A stretch of DNA of 64,000 nt from Galbitalea sp. SE-J8. Lineage in GTDB: Bacteria > Actinomycetota > Actinomycetes > Actinomycetales > Microbacteriaceae. Below are positions 43,267-51,127 of this stretch, one piece after another; the stretch's first letter is position 1; each line of letters begins with the position of its first letter. The stretch covers positions 1-64,000 of the forward strand of contig NZ_JAUASV010000011.1 of the NCBI RefSeq assembly GCF_030345695.1, in the 5' to 3' direction. Under the pieces are notes generated by a model, which ran no database searches, was not told the origin of the DNA, and saw only the letters and a program-made list of their open reading frames with translations. The translations under genes were made by a program, and so were the position numbers.

Positions 43267-44037
43267 ATGTCCACGCTTGAGATCCACGACCTCCAGGTGA
43301 GCGTCGAGACCGACCAGGGCACGAAGCACATCCTGAAGGGTGTCGACCTCACCATCAACGAGGGCGAGACGCACGCCATCATGGGCCCGAACGGCTCCGG
43401 CAAGTCGACGCTCGCATACACGATCGCCGGTCACCCGAAGTACCACGTCGAGGGCGGCAGCGTGAAGCTCGACGGCGTCGAGCTGCTCGACCTGAGCCCC
43501 GACGAGCGCGCCCGCGCCGGCATGTTCCTCGCGATGCAGTACCCGGTCGAGATCCCGGGCGTCACCGTGTCGAACTTCCTGCGCACCGCGAAGACCGCGA
43601 TCGCCGGCGAGGCCCCGGCGCTGCGCCCCTGGATCAAGGAGGTGCGCGAGTCCATGACGGCCCTGCGCATGGACTCCGCGTTCGCCGAGCGCAACGTCAA
43701 CGAGGGCTTCTCGGGCGGCGAGAAGAAGCGCCACGAGATCCTGCAGCTCGAGCTGCTGAAGCCGAAGTTCGCCGTGCTCGACGAGACCGACTCCGGCCTC
43801 GACGTCGACGCGCTCAAGATCGTCTCCGAGGGCGTCAACCGCGCGAAGGACCGCACCGGCATGGGCGTGCTGCTCATCACGCACTACACGCGCATCCTGC
43901 GCTACATCAAGCCGGACTTCGTGCACGTCTTCGTCGCGGGCCGCGTCGCCGAGGAGGGCGGGCCCGAGCTCGCCGACCGCCTCGAGGAGGAGGGCTACGA
44001 CCGCTATGTCGCCGCGGCGGATGCCGGCGTAGCCTGA
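43267..44037 (+). CDS. sufC: Fe-S cluster assembly ATPase SufC
   Basis: SufC is the ABC-type ATPase that drives the SufBCD scaffold. The 256-residue protein has Walker A MGPNGSGKSTLAYTIAG, the signature FSGGEKKRHEILQLELL and Walker B FAVLDETDSGLDVDALK. It has no membrane partner, as expected for SufC. It is 30 bp after the Rieske gene and 5 bp before sufT. Confidence 0.97.
   Translation: MSTLEIHDLQVSVETDQGTKHILKGVDLTINEGETHAIMGPNGSGKSTLAYTIAGHPKYHVEGGSVKLDGVELLDLSPDERARAGMFLAMQYPVEIPGVTVSNFLRTAKTAIAGEAPALRPWIKEVRESMTALRMDSAFAERNVNEGFSGGEKKRHEILQLELLKPKFAVLDETDSGLDVDALKIVSEGVNRAKDRTGMGVLLITHYTRILRYIKPDFVHVFVAGRVAEEGGPELADRLEEEGYDRYVAAADAGVA
44030..44035 (+). promoter_or_regulatory. Possible internal -10 before sufT
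   Basis: TAGCCT at the very end of sufC ends 7 nt before the sufT ATG, the spacing seen at the leaderless genes. Because sufT also lies within the suf operon, this may be coincidence. Confidence 0.3.
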
Positions 44038-44042
44038 CGGTC

Positions 44043-44372
44043 ATGGTCTCCGCACTCGCTCCGGCGCTCTTCGACGAGGTCGAGGAGGCGCTCAAGGACG
44101 TCGTCGACCCCGAGCTCGGTGTCAACGTCGTCGACCTCGGACTCATCTACGACCTCACCTGGGACGACGAGAACGACGCGCTCATCATCTCCATGACGCT
44201 CACGAGCGCGGGCTGCCCGCTCACGGACGTCATCGAGGAGCAGACCGCGCAGGCGCTCGACGGCACGGTCGAGGCGTTCCGCATCAACTGGGTGTGGATG
44301 CCGCCGTGGGGCCCGGAGCGGATCACGGACGACGGGCGCGACATGATGCGCGCGCTCGGATTCCAGATGTGA
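44043..44372 (+). CDS. sufT: SufT-type (DUF59/MIP18) metal-sulfur cluster assembly factor
   Basis: The 109-residue DUF59 protein helps mature Fe-S proteins. It contains DPELGVNVVDLGLIYDL and LTSAGCPLTDVIEEQ with the conserved Cys, and ends GRDMMRALGFQM. It lies 5 bp after sufC. In most Gram-positive operons sufS (cysteine desulfurase) and sufU precede this gene; both are missing here. The 3' end of the gene, with its stop, is repeated 78 bp downstream. Confidence 0.94.
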   Translation: MVSALAPALFDEVEEALKDVVDPELGVNVVDLGLIYDLTWDDENDALIISMTLTSAGCPLTDVIEEQTAQALDGTVEAFRINWVWMPPWGPERITDDGRDMMRALGFQM

Positions 44373-44464
44373 GGACGAAGTCCTCGCACCGGGCGCCGGA
44401 GGCGCTCGGCCGAGCGCGCCGGCGGCAGCCGGCTCGGATTCCAGATGTGAGGACGACGTCCTCG
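44354..44464 (+). repeat. 33-bp duplication of the sufT 3' end
   Basis: A 33-bp segment (44354-44386), covering the last codons, the stop and a GAGGAC/GTCCTC-type dyad, is repeated at 44432-44464 with one mismatch. Between the copies lies a perfect 16-bp palindrome, GCGCTCGGCCGAGCGC (44403-44418). The repeated TGA is 78 bp downstream and in frame with the first. Confidence 0.85.
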
Positions 44465-44504
44465 GCCCCTCCACAGTCCGCCCCTGCCGGGTGAGCCGAC
44501 CGCG

Positions 44505-44510
44505 TACGCT
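44505..44510 (+). promoter_or_regulatory. -10 element of leaderless histidine kinase promoter
   Basis: TACGCT ends 6 nt before ATG 44517. Confidence 0.5.
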
Positions 44511-44516
44511 CGCAGC

Positions 44517-46202
44517 ATGAGCGAGCACGGGGCGCCGCCCTCGCGGCGCACGGAGCGCATAGCGCGCTCGATCGTTCAGAGCCAGCTCCTCACGGGCCTC
44601 GCGGTGCTGCTCGTGGTCTGGATCGTCGCGATCGTCCGGCCCGCCACGCTCGCGGAACCGCTCATGTTCGGCGGCGTGATCGCGATGTTCGTGATCTCCG
44701 GGGTCACCCTCGCGGTGCCGTGGACCGAGAAGACGCGGCGATGGTCGCTCCTGCTGCCGTTCCTCGACATCGTCGCGATCGCCGCGGTCCGCGCGGGGGA
44801 GCCCCTGATCGGCGCCGGCCTGCTGCTCGTGCTGCCCATCCTGTGGATCGCGCGCTCGTACCGTGCCGTGGCGAGCGTCGGAGCCGTCACGCTCGCGACC
44901 GCGCTGCTGTGGGCGAGCCGGCTCACGACGGGGGCGCCGTTCTCGATGGGCGACCTCGCGAGTCTCGCCCTGCTGCCGCTCACGCTCGCGTTCATCGCGG
45001 CGACCGCCCGCCTCGGCGGGGCGCGCACGACCTCGCAGCGCACCCTCCTGCGCGAGCAGGCGCGCCTCATCGAGGAGGCGCTCGACCGGGCGCGTGCGCA
45101 GGAGCGACTGCTCGACGAGGTGCTCAACGCCGTGAGCTTCGGCGTCGTCGCCTACGACCGGGACGGCCGGGTGATCCTGATGAACGAGGCGTACCGTCGT
45201 TCGCTCACCCGCTTCGGCGAGCCGCGCTCGGCCGTCGTGCACCCGGTGATCTACCAGGCGGACCGCGCGACCGCCTACCCCGCGGAGAGCAGGCCGTTCG
45301 GCCGAGCCGTCCGGGGCGAGTCGTTCTCCGGGATCACCTACTGGGTCGGGGAGCCCGGCGCGCGGCAGGCGGCGTACTCGGCGACCGCCCGCGCCCTGCG
45401 CACCCCGGCCGGCGAGCCCGACGGCGGCGTGCTCGTGCTCCGCGACGTGACCGCGGAGCTCGACGCCATCCGGGCGCGCGACTCGCTCATCGGCTCGGTG
45501 TCCCACGAGCTGCGCACGCCGATCACGTCGATCCTCGGCTATCTGGAGCTCGCCGTCGACGCGCCCGGGCTCGCGGACGAGACGCGGCGCATGATCGGCA
45601 TCGCCCAGCGCAACGCCGAGCGGCTGCTCGCGCTCGTCACCGACCTGCTGCTCGCCGCGAGCGACGCCGACCAGACCCTCACCGTCGACGTCGAGCCCAC
45701 CGACCTCGCCGAGCTCGTCGAGCAGGCGGTCGAGGGGCAGCGGTTCGCCGCCGACGAGCGCCGCATCACGATCGAGACGGACCTGGTCCCGCACGCGCTC
45801 GCGATGGTCGACGCACTGCGCATCCGGCAGGTCGTCGACAACCTGCTGAGCAACGCCGTGAAGTACAACCGGCAGGGCGGCCAGATCGACGTGCGCCTGA
45901 TCGACGACGGCGACGCCGGCATCCGTCTCGCGGTCGCGGACACCGGCGACGGCATCGCCGAGGCCGACCTCGCCCAGCTGTTCGACCGGTTCTTCCGCAC
46001 GGAGACCGCGCGCCGCTCCGGGGCCGTCGGCTCGGGGCTCGGTCTCGCCATCGCCCGCGACATCGTGCGCCAGCACGGCGGCGATCTCACCGTCGCGAGC
46101 GCGCTCGGCATGGGCACCGTGTTCACCCTCGTGCTGCCGCGCAGCGCCGCCCTCGCCGACCCGCACGTCGTCGGCGACCAGCCGATCCGGGAGCCATCAT
46201 GA
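44517..46202 (+). CDS. PAS-domain sensor histidine kinase
   Basis: The 561-residue kinase has about five hydrophobic spans in residues 20-165, a short coiled coil (about 170-205), a PAS domain (LLDEVLNAVSFGVVAYDRDG on), then HisKA with the phosphoacceptor His330 in GSVSHELRTPITSILGYLE. The ATPase domain has the N box (NLLSNAVKYN, about 442), DTGDGIAEAD and GSGLGLAIARDIV. The start is ATG 44517 with a leaderless-type -10. Its stop overlaps the start of the GGDEF-like gene (ATGA). The likely partner is the response regulator at 48988-50052, the only one in the window, although it lies on the other strand. What the PAS domain senses is unknown. Confidence 0.93.
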   Translation: MSEHGAPPSRRTERIARSIVQSQLLTGLAVLLVVWIVAIVRPATLAEPLMFGGVIAMFVISGVTLAVPWTEKTRRWSLLLPFLDIVAIAAVRAGEPLIGAGLLLVLPILWIARSYRAVASVGAVTLATALLWASRLTTGAPFSMGDLASLALLPLTLAFIAATARLGGARTTSQRTLLREQARLIEEALDRARAQERLLDEVLNAVSFGVVAYDRDGRVILMNEAYRRSLTRFGEPRSAVVHPVIYQADRATAYPAESRPFGRAVRGESFSGITYWVGEPGARQAAYSATARALRTPAGEPDGGVLVLRDVTAELDAIRARDSLIGSVSHELRTPITSILGYLELAVDAPGLADETRRMIGIAQRNAERLLALVTDLLLAASDADQTLTVDVEPTDLAELVEQAVEGQRFAADERRITIETDLVPHALAMVDALRIRQVVDNLLSNAVKYNRQGGQIDVRLIDDGDAGIRLAVADTGDGIAEADLAQLFDRFFRTETARRSGAVGSGLGLAIARDIVRQHGGDLTVASALGMGTVFTLVLPRSAALADPHVVGDQPIREPS

Positions 46203-47359
46203 CCCTCGACACCCTCACGATCCTCGTGACATCCGGCGCGGTGGTCGCCATCTCGGGCATCAGCTTCATCGTCACGACCGTGCTCAGCCGCAGCGACCGG
46301 TACAGCCGGCTGTGGAGCCTCGGCTTCGTCGCGGGCATCCTCGAGACGGTCAGCTACCTGGTCTGGGCCGCCGTGCCCGGCGCGTGGTGGGCGGCCGCGA
46401 TCGGCAACGGTGCACTCGTGCTCGCCCTCGCGTTCCTGTGGAACGGATGCCGCGTCTTCAACGCCCGTCGGCGCGCGTACACCTGGCTCTCGCTCGTGAG
46501 CGGGCTCGTTGTCGTCGTCGCCTCGCTCGCACCGGGACCGGACGGCGGGCCGTGGGCCGGTGCCCCGGTGCTGTTCGTGGGCACGGCGCTCTACGCGGGA
46601 CTCGCCGCCGGCGAGACGCTGCGCGACGCGCTCGCGCGCAGCGTCACCGGCCGGGTGCTCACGCTCGTGTTCGCGATCGTCGCTTTCTACTACGCCGTGC
46701 GCGTCGTCGTGCTCCTCGCGGCAGGCGAGCGCAGCGCGCTGTTCCTGGAGGGCTTCGGCACCGTGACGACGACGTTCATCGCGATCGTGCTCGTCATCGT
46801 CGCTGCGATCTGCATGTCGGTGCTGCAGCCGCAGCGCGCCCTCACCCCGCACGGACACGCCGCCCAACCCGGCGTGCTGAGCATCACGGGGGTCGTGGAC
46901 GCCGACCAGTTCGACGATCTCGCTCGCGACTGGCTCGTGCGCGCCCGGCGCGAGCGGGAGACGCTCGTGCTGCTCGACGTCGAGGTCGACAACCTCACGA
47001 CCATCAACGCGGCGTTCGGACGCGAGGTCGGCGACGACGCCATCCGTCTCGTCGGCCGCGTCGCGGCCGAGCACGCGCCGTCCGCGGCCCTCGTCGGCTA
47101 TCTCGGCTACGCGCGCTTCCTCGTGCTCACGACGCCCCCGCCGTTCGGCTCCGCGACGGACGTCGCCGCCGCGCTGCAGACCGCGCTCGTGCTCGCCCCC
47201 GTCGACCCGCAGCAGGGCGTGCGAGCGATCGCCTCCTTCGGCGTCGCGAACACGGATGCCGCCGGGTTCGACCTCGACGGTCTCGTCGCGGCGGCCCACG
47301 ACGCCGTGCGATCGAGCGCGGAGCCGGGCCACATCGCCGAGGCGGCCGAGGCGGAGTGA
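46199..47359 (+). CDS. Membrane protein with degenerate GGDEF domain
   Basis: The 386-residue protein has about seven hydrophobic spans in its first 210 residues. A C-terminal domain follows with the fold landmarks of a GGDEF domain: LLDVEVDNLTTINAAFGREVGDD, where an active enzyme has the DxD-F--N pattern, then the site loop. The loop reads GYARF (residues 303-307) instead of GGDEF, so it should not make cyclic di-GMP. It could bind a nucleotide or act as a structural sensor. The gene overlaps the histidine kinase by 4 nt, so the two products are probably made together. Direct repeats for a regulator overlap its stop codon. I know no named family for the whole protein. Confidence 0.8.
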   Translation: MTLDTLTILVTSGAVVAISGISFIVTTVLSRSDRYSRLWSLGFVAGILETVSYLVWAAVPGAWWAAAIGNGALVLALAFLWNGCRVFNARRRAYTWLSLVSGLVVVVASLAPGPDGGPWAGAPVLFVGTALYAGLAAGETLRDALARSVTGRVLTLVFAIVAFYYAVRVVVLLAAGERSALFLEGFGTVTTTFIAIVLVIVAAICMSVLQPQRALTPHGHAAQPGVLSITGVVDADQFDDLARDWLVRARRERETLVLLDVEVDNLTTINAAFGREVGDDAIRLVGRVAAEHAPSAALVGYLGYARFLVLTTPPPFGSATDVAAALQTALVLAPVDPQQGVRAIASFGVANTDAAGFDLDGLVAAAHDAVRSSAEPGHIAEAAEAE

Positions 47360-47420
47360 TCCTGCGCTCATCCTGAGGTGATCTTGAGCCGAAACTGGCG
47401 AATCACGGGCCCCGATCCTG
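47359..47420 (+). promoter_or_regulatory. Direct-repeat operator candidate upstream of the glycosyltransferase
   Basis: ATCCTG (47359-47364), ATCCTG (47370-47375) and ATCTTG (47381-47386) are spaced exactly 11 bp apart, and a fourth ATCCTG lies at 47415-47420. Tandem hexamers with one-turn spacing are the usual binding pattern of OmpR-family regulators, and such a regulator is encoded next to this glycosyltransferase. Confidence 0.55.
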
Positions 47421-47514
47421 CGTCCCATACCCGAGGATGGATTCATCACGCGGAACGGCCGACGCACCGGCCCGCCGCCGATGTCGAGTGAGACGGGACG
47501 GGGAGAACCAGACG

Positions 47515-48957
47515 ATGGCACCGACGGACAGCGACCTCTACGGGTTCGACCGGCTGAGCAGCCGCGAGGACCCGTTCGAGACGAGCTTCATGGACGAGGT
47601 CGACTCGATGGAGGCCGACCGGGCGACCATCGGCTGCATCATCCCGTGCTACAACGAGGCCGAGACCATCGCGGACGTGCTCGAGGCGCTGCTCGCCCAG
47701 ACCCGGCTGCCCGACATCATCCACGTCATCGTGAACAACACCACGGATGACACGGTCGCGATCGCGAGCGAGTTCGCCGGCCCGCACATGCGCAGCATCA
47801 AGGGCGTGGAGCAGTTCACCGAGGTCTACGTGCACGACATCGGCAAGAACAAGGACAAGAAGGTCGGCGCGCTCAACTACGGCTACACCCTCGTCGAGGG
47901 CTGCGACTACCTGCTCGGCGTCGACGGCGACACCGTGGCCGACCCGCGCGCCGTCGAGTTCCTCGAGCAGGAGATCGTCTCCGACACCCGCATCGGCGGC
48001 ATCTCGGCGATCTTCTCGATCGACGAGCGGCCGTACAAGGGCCTGGCCGCGTTCCTGATCACCGGCCAGCGCGCCCAGTTCGCGGCGTTCAACATGCAGA
48101 ACATGCTGCGCGGCCGCAACATGGCCGTGCTCGGCGGTCAGTTCTCGATCTTCGCCACGAAGGCGCTGCGCCGCGCGATGGAGGACAACAACCAGTCCAC
48201 GCCCTGGGTCAACGACTCCGAGGTCGAGGACTCGCTGCTCTCGCTGCAGATCAAGAGCGCCGGCTACCTCACCAAGATCAGTGCGCAGGCGCGCGCCGAC
48301 GTGGGCGGCATGGACACCATCCGCGGACTGCACGGTCAGCAGGTGAAGTGGAACTACGGCGCCATCGACCTGCTCTGGCCGGGCCAGCGCGGCGACACGA
48401 AGGGGCAGCCGTTCCACCCGAACCTGCGCATGCGCTGGCTGGAGAACTTCTCGATGCTCATGAACGCCGTCACGCGACTGCTGTTCATCACGCTGCTCGC
48501 CGCCTCGCTGTCGTTCGGCGCCTACGTCTTCTACTGGTACTGGATCCTGCCGACGTTCTTCGCGATCGCGCTCAACCTCAAGACGGCGATGTCGATGAAG
48601 AACCGGAGCTCGCGCGACGTGCTGTTCGCCCTGCTCTACGTGCCGGCCGAGCTGTACATGTGGGTCCGTCTCGGTCACTTCTTCAGCGCCTGGACCAAGT
48701 TCTTCAGCCGCCAGCGCGTCGACAACTGGGCCGCGCAGGCGAAGGCGGAGCGCGGCGCGGGCAACAGCCACCTCGTGCCGTTCATCGTGCTCGTGCTCGT
48801 CGTCATCGCGCTCATGTTCGGCTGGTTCCAGTTGAGCGTCGACTGGAAGTCGTACATCCTCGCGGTGGTCTGGCCGATCCTCGGCGTCATCACCGGCGTG
48901 CAGACCGTCGGCATGGTGCTCAAGCTGTTCCGGCGCTACCGCGGCTACAAGGTCTGA
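47515..48957 (+). CDS. Membrane family 2 glycosyltransferase, processive polysaccharide synthase-like
   Basis: The 480-residue protein has a GT2 catalytic domain and three or more C-terminal membrane spans, the layout of cellulose, hyaluronan and poly-GlcNAc synthases. Motifs are CIIPCYNEAETIADVLEAL (nucleotide binding), VDGDT with Asp137 (DxD), EVEDSLL around Glu238-Asp239 (catalytic base region) and QQVKW at 275-279 in place of QxxRW. No PilZ domain is present, so direct cyclic di-GMP control is unlikely. ATG 47515 has GGGGAGA upstream; an ATG at 47437 is open in frame but poorly supported. With a GH6 hydrolase nearby, a beta-1,4-glucan product is suggested. Chitin-like or other polymers remain possible. 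Confidence 0.85.
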   Translation: MAPTDSDLYGFDRLSSREDPFETSFMDEVDSMEADRATIGCIIPCYNEAETIADVLEALLAQTRLPDIIHVIVNNTTDDTVAIASEFAGPHMRSIKGVEQFTEVYVHDIGKNKDKKVGALNYGYTLVEGCDYLLGVDGDTVADPRAVEFLEQEIVSDTRIGGISAIFSIDERPYKGLAAFLITGQRAQFAAFNMQNMLRGRNMAVLGGQFSIFATKALRRAMEDNNQSTPWVNDSEVEDSLLSLQIKSAGYLTKISAQARADVGGMDTIRGLHGQQVKWNYGAIDLLWPGQRGDTKGQPFHPNLRMRWLENFSMLMNAVTRLLFITLLAASLSFGAYVFYWYWILPTFFAIALNLKTAMSMKNRSSRDVLFALLYVPAELYMWVRLGHFFSAWTKFFSRQRVDNWAAQAKAERGAGNSHLVPFIVLVLVVIALMFGWFQLSVDWKSYILAVVWPILGVITGVQTVGMVLKLFRRYRGYKV

Positions 48958-48987
48958 GCGGCGCCGCACGCGCTCACGCGGGCCGGC

Positions 48988-50052
48988 TCACTCCTCGGGC
49001 GCGGTGAGCCGGTAGCCGACGCCGCGGACCGTCTCGATCCAGCGCGGGCTGCCGATGTTGTCGCCGAGCTTCTTGCGCAGGTTGCCCATGTGCACCTCGA
49101 TGGCGCGCTTGTCGGCCTCGCTGATGAAGTGGCTCGTGACGTAGCTCTCGCCGCGCAGCAGCAGCACGAGGTCCGCCTTCGTGCGCACGCGGCGGCCCGA
49201 CTCGAGCAGCGCGGCGAGCAGGTCGAACTCGCTGCGCGTGAGGTCGATCTCGGTCGTGCCCTGCTGCACGACCCGGGTCTCCATGTTGAGCCAGAGCCCG
49301 TTGTGCTCGAGCCAGCCGTTGCCCGTGTGCGGCAGGCTCGCTGCGGCCGTGCGCGCGCCGGCCGGCGGTGCGCCGTACGGCTCCTGCGCGGCCGGTGCCG
49401 GGGGAGCGGCGTACGGCTGCGGCGGATACGCGGGCCCCGCGGGCTGCTGCGGCGCGCCCGTCTGCGGATACGCGGGCTGCTGCGGCGGGGCGGGCGCCGG
49501 GTAGGGCTGCTGGGGCTGCGCGTACGGCGGGCCCGACGGCGCCGGATAGCCCGGCGGCGTCGGCTGCACCGGGTAGCCGACGGGCGCCGGGGCGGCGTAC
49601 GGGTCGACGGGCTGTCCGTATCCGGGGGCGGCGGGCGCCGCGGTCGCCGGGCCCGGGTACTCCTCGATCGGCACGCGCGGCCGACGCAGCATGGCCTCGA
49701 TGCGCGCCCGGAGCTCGCGCGGCCGGAACGGCTTGTTGACGTAGTCGTCGGCGCCCGCCTCGAGCCCCTGCAGGGTGTCGATCTCCTCGTTGAGCGCGGT
49801 GAGCATGACGATGTACGTCGGGCTGAACGCGCGGATGCGGCGCGCGACCTCGAAACCGTCCATCCCGGGCATGTTGACGTCGAGGGTCGTCACCACGGGG
49901 TCGTTCGCGCGCACGGCCTCGACGCCGTCGCTGCCGTTCGCGGTCGCCACGACGCGGAAGCCCGCCTGGGAGAGCACGGTCTCGAGCAGGTGGCGGATGT
50001 CATCGTCGTCTTCGATGACGACGGCGACCCGCATGTCGGCACTCGTGCTCAT
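48988..50052 (-). CDS. OmpR-family response regulator with long Pro/Tyr/Gln-rich linker
   Basis: The 354-residue regulator has an intact receiver domain (phosphoacceptor Asp58 in TTLDVNMPGMDG, acidic cluster EDDDD, Lys in YVNKPFRPREL) and a C-terminal winged helix from about residue 245 (TEIDLTRSEFDLLAALLES, ending WIETVRGVGYRL). Between them lies an unusual linker of about 115 residues made mostly of Pro, Ala, Tyr, Gln and Gly (for example PPQQPAYPQTGAPQQ). Ordinary OmpR proteins are about 225-240 residues with short linkers. The start is ATG 50052 with -10 TACGAT 7 nt upstream. It is convergent with the glycosyltransferase gene and probably partners the kinase at 44517. Confidence 0.93.
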   Translation of the reverse strand: MSTSADMRVAVVIEDDDDIRHLLETVLSQAGFRVVATANGSDGVEAVRANDPVVTTLDVNMPGMDGFEVARRIRAFSPTYIVMLTALNEEIDTLQGLEAGADDYVNKPFRPRELRARIEAMLRRPRVPIEEYPGPATAAPAAPGYGQPVDPYAAPAPVGYPVQPTPPGYPAPSGPPYAQPQQPYPAPAPPQQPAYPQTGAPQQPAGPAYPPQPYAAPPAPAAQEPYGAPPAGARTAAASLPHTGNGWLEHNGLWLNMETRVVQQGTTEIDLTRSEFDLLAALLESGRRVRTKADLVLLLRGESYVTSHFISEADKRAIEVHMGNLRKKLGDNIGSPRWIETVRGVGYRLTAPEE

Positions 50053-50059
50053 GTGCTCG

Positions 50060-50065
50060 ATCGTA
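50060..50065 (-). promoter_or_regulatory. -10 element of leaderless response regulator promoter
   Basis: TACGAT (minus strand) ends 7 nt before ATG 50052, so the regulator can be transcribed apart from the hydrolase gene upstream. Confidence 0.5.
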
Positions 50066-50100
50066 GCAACGGCGCTCTGCGCGACCGCGGCGGCGCGGCG

Positions 50101-51075
50101 TCAGCCCGCGGCGAGTTCGCGCGCCATCTCGGGCCACCACTGGCCGGCGGCCGGTCCGCCGTTGCACGTGCCGTCGCTCTCGCCCGGGTTCTTGATCCAG
50201 AGGTCGGCATCGTGGCCGCCGCTCCCGTCCGCGGCGCCCGGCGCGGCGCCGAGCGCGCGCCCGGGCGGGTTGCACCAGTCGCCCGTGCTGCCGTTGCCGT
50301 TGCGGCCGGTGTCGATCACGAAGTGGGAGCCCCCGACGATCGACGCGACCCGCTCGTCGTAGGCGAGCTCGTCATCCGTGCTGTTGTAGTTCGCCACGTT
50401 GCTCGCGAAGCCCCGCACGCGCCGCACGCCCGCGCGCTCCAGGAGCGCAGCCTGGTCGTCCGCACTCAGCCAGCTCGAGTGGCCGCCGTCGAGGTAGATC
50501 GTGGTGTCCCGCGCCGACAGGACGTCGATCGCGCCGGAGATCTGACGCACGCGCTCGTCCGTCGCGCCGCACGCCGGGGCCGAGGCCAGCGAGTCCGGCT
50601 CCAGGATGATGACCGCGGGATAGCCGGCGACGCCGTCCGCGATGCGGTCGAGCCAGAGCGGGTAGTCCGCGTCGGTCAGGCCGCCCGCGGAGAAGCCGCC
50701 GCCCGCCGAGCCGCAGTCGCGATCCGGGATGCCGTACACCACGAGCACGGGCAGCGCGCGGGCGTCATGGGCCGCGGTCACGAGCTCGTACACGAACTCC
50801 TGGACGTCGTCGAGGCCGTGCTGCTCGGGGGTGAGCCAGACCGCGGTCGGCGTCTGCGCGATCCGCTCGAACGCCGCCCGATCGCCGCCGGACGCCGTCG
50901 CGGCGGCCTTCGCCGCGGTCGAGTCGGGGTAGACGTAGAGGGCGCGCCCGGTGAACGGGTCGCCGATGCCGGGGGTCACGAGCACCGAGAACACGAACGC
51001 GACCACCGCGACGAACGCGAGACCGGCCGCGACCGAGATCGCGACGACGCTCCGTCGAGACAGCCTCCCGGCCAC
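50101..51075 (-). CDS. Membrane-anchored glycoside hydrolase family 6 (cellulase-type)
   Basis: The 324-residue protein has an uncleaved-looking N-terminal membrane anchor (residues about 10-35) and a GH6 catalytic domain facing outwards. Family motifs are YGIPDRDCG with the catalytic acid Asp120, IILEPDSLA around residue 157, FVIDTGRNGNG and WIKNPGESDG with Asp301 at the position of the proposed base region. No cellulose-binding module is present, so it is built to act near the cell surface rather than on bulk cellulose. GTG 51075 has GAGGGAGG upstream. Streptomyces pairs a GH6 enzyme (CslZ) with its cellulose-synthase-like gene, which supports pairing with the GT2 gene here. Confidence 0.92.
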   Translation of the reverse strand: MAGRLSRRSVVAISVAAGLAFVAVVAFVFSVLVTPGIGDPFTGRALYVYPDSTAAKAAATASGGDRAAFERIAQTPTAVWLTPEQHGLDDVQEFVYELVTAAHDARALPVLVVYGIPDRDCGSAGGGFSAGGLTDADYPLWLDRIADGVAGYPAVIILEPDSLASAPACGATDERVRQISGAIDVLSARDTTIYLDGGHSSWLSADDQAALLERAGVRRVRGFASNVANYNSTDDELAYDERVASIVGGSHFVIDTGRNGNGSTGDWCNPPGRALGAAPGAADGSGGHDADLWIKNPGESDGTCNGGPAAGQWWPEMARELAAG

Positions 51076-51127
51076 GTGCCCTCCCTCGTCGATCCGCTCC
51101 GTCCCCGTGTCGACCGGTTCGCGCAGG

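Noticed and set aside
46199-47359. Diguanylate cyclase activity
   Set aside because: The GGDEF loop reads GYARF, lacking the catalytic Asp/Glu pair.
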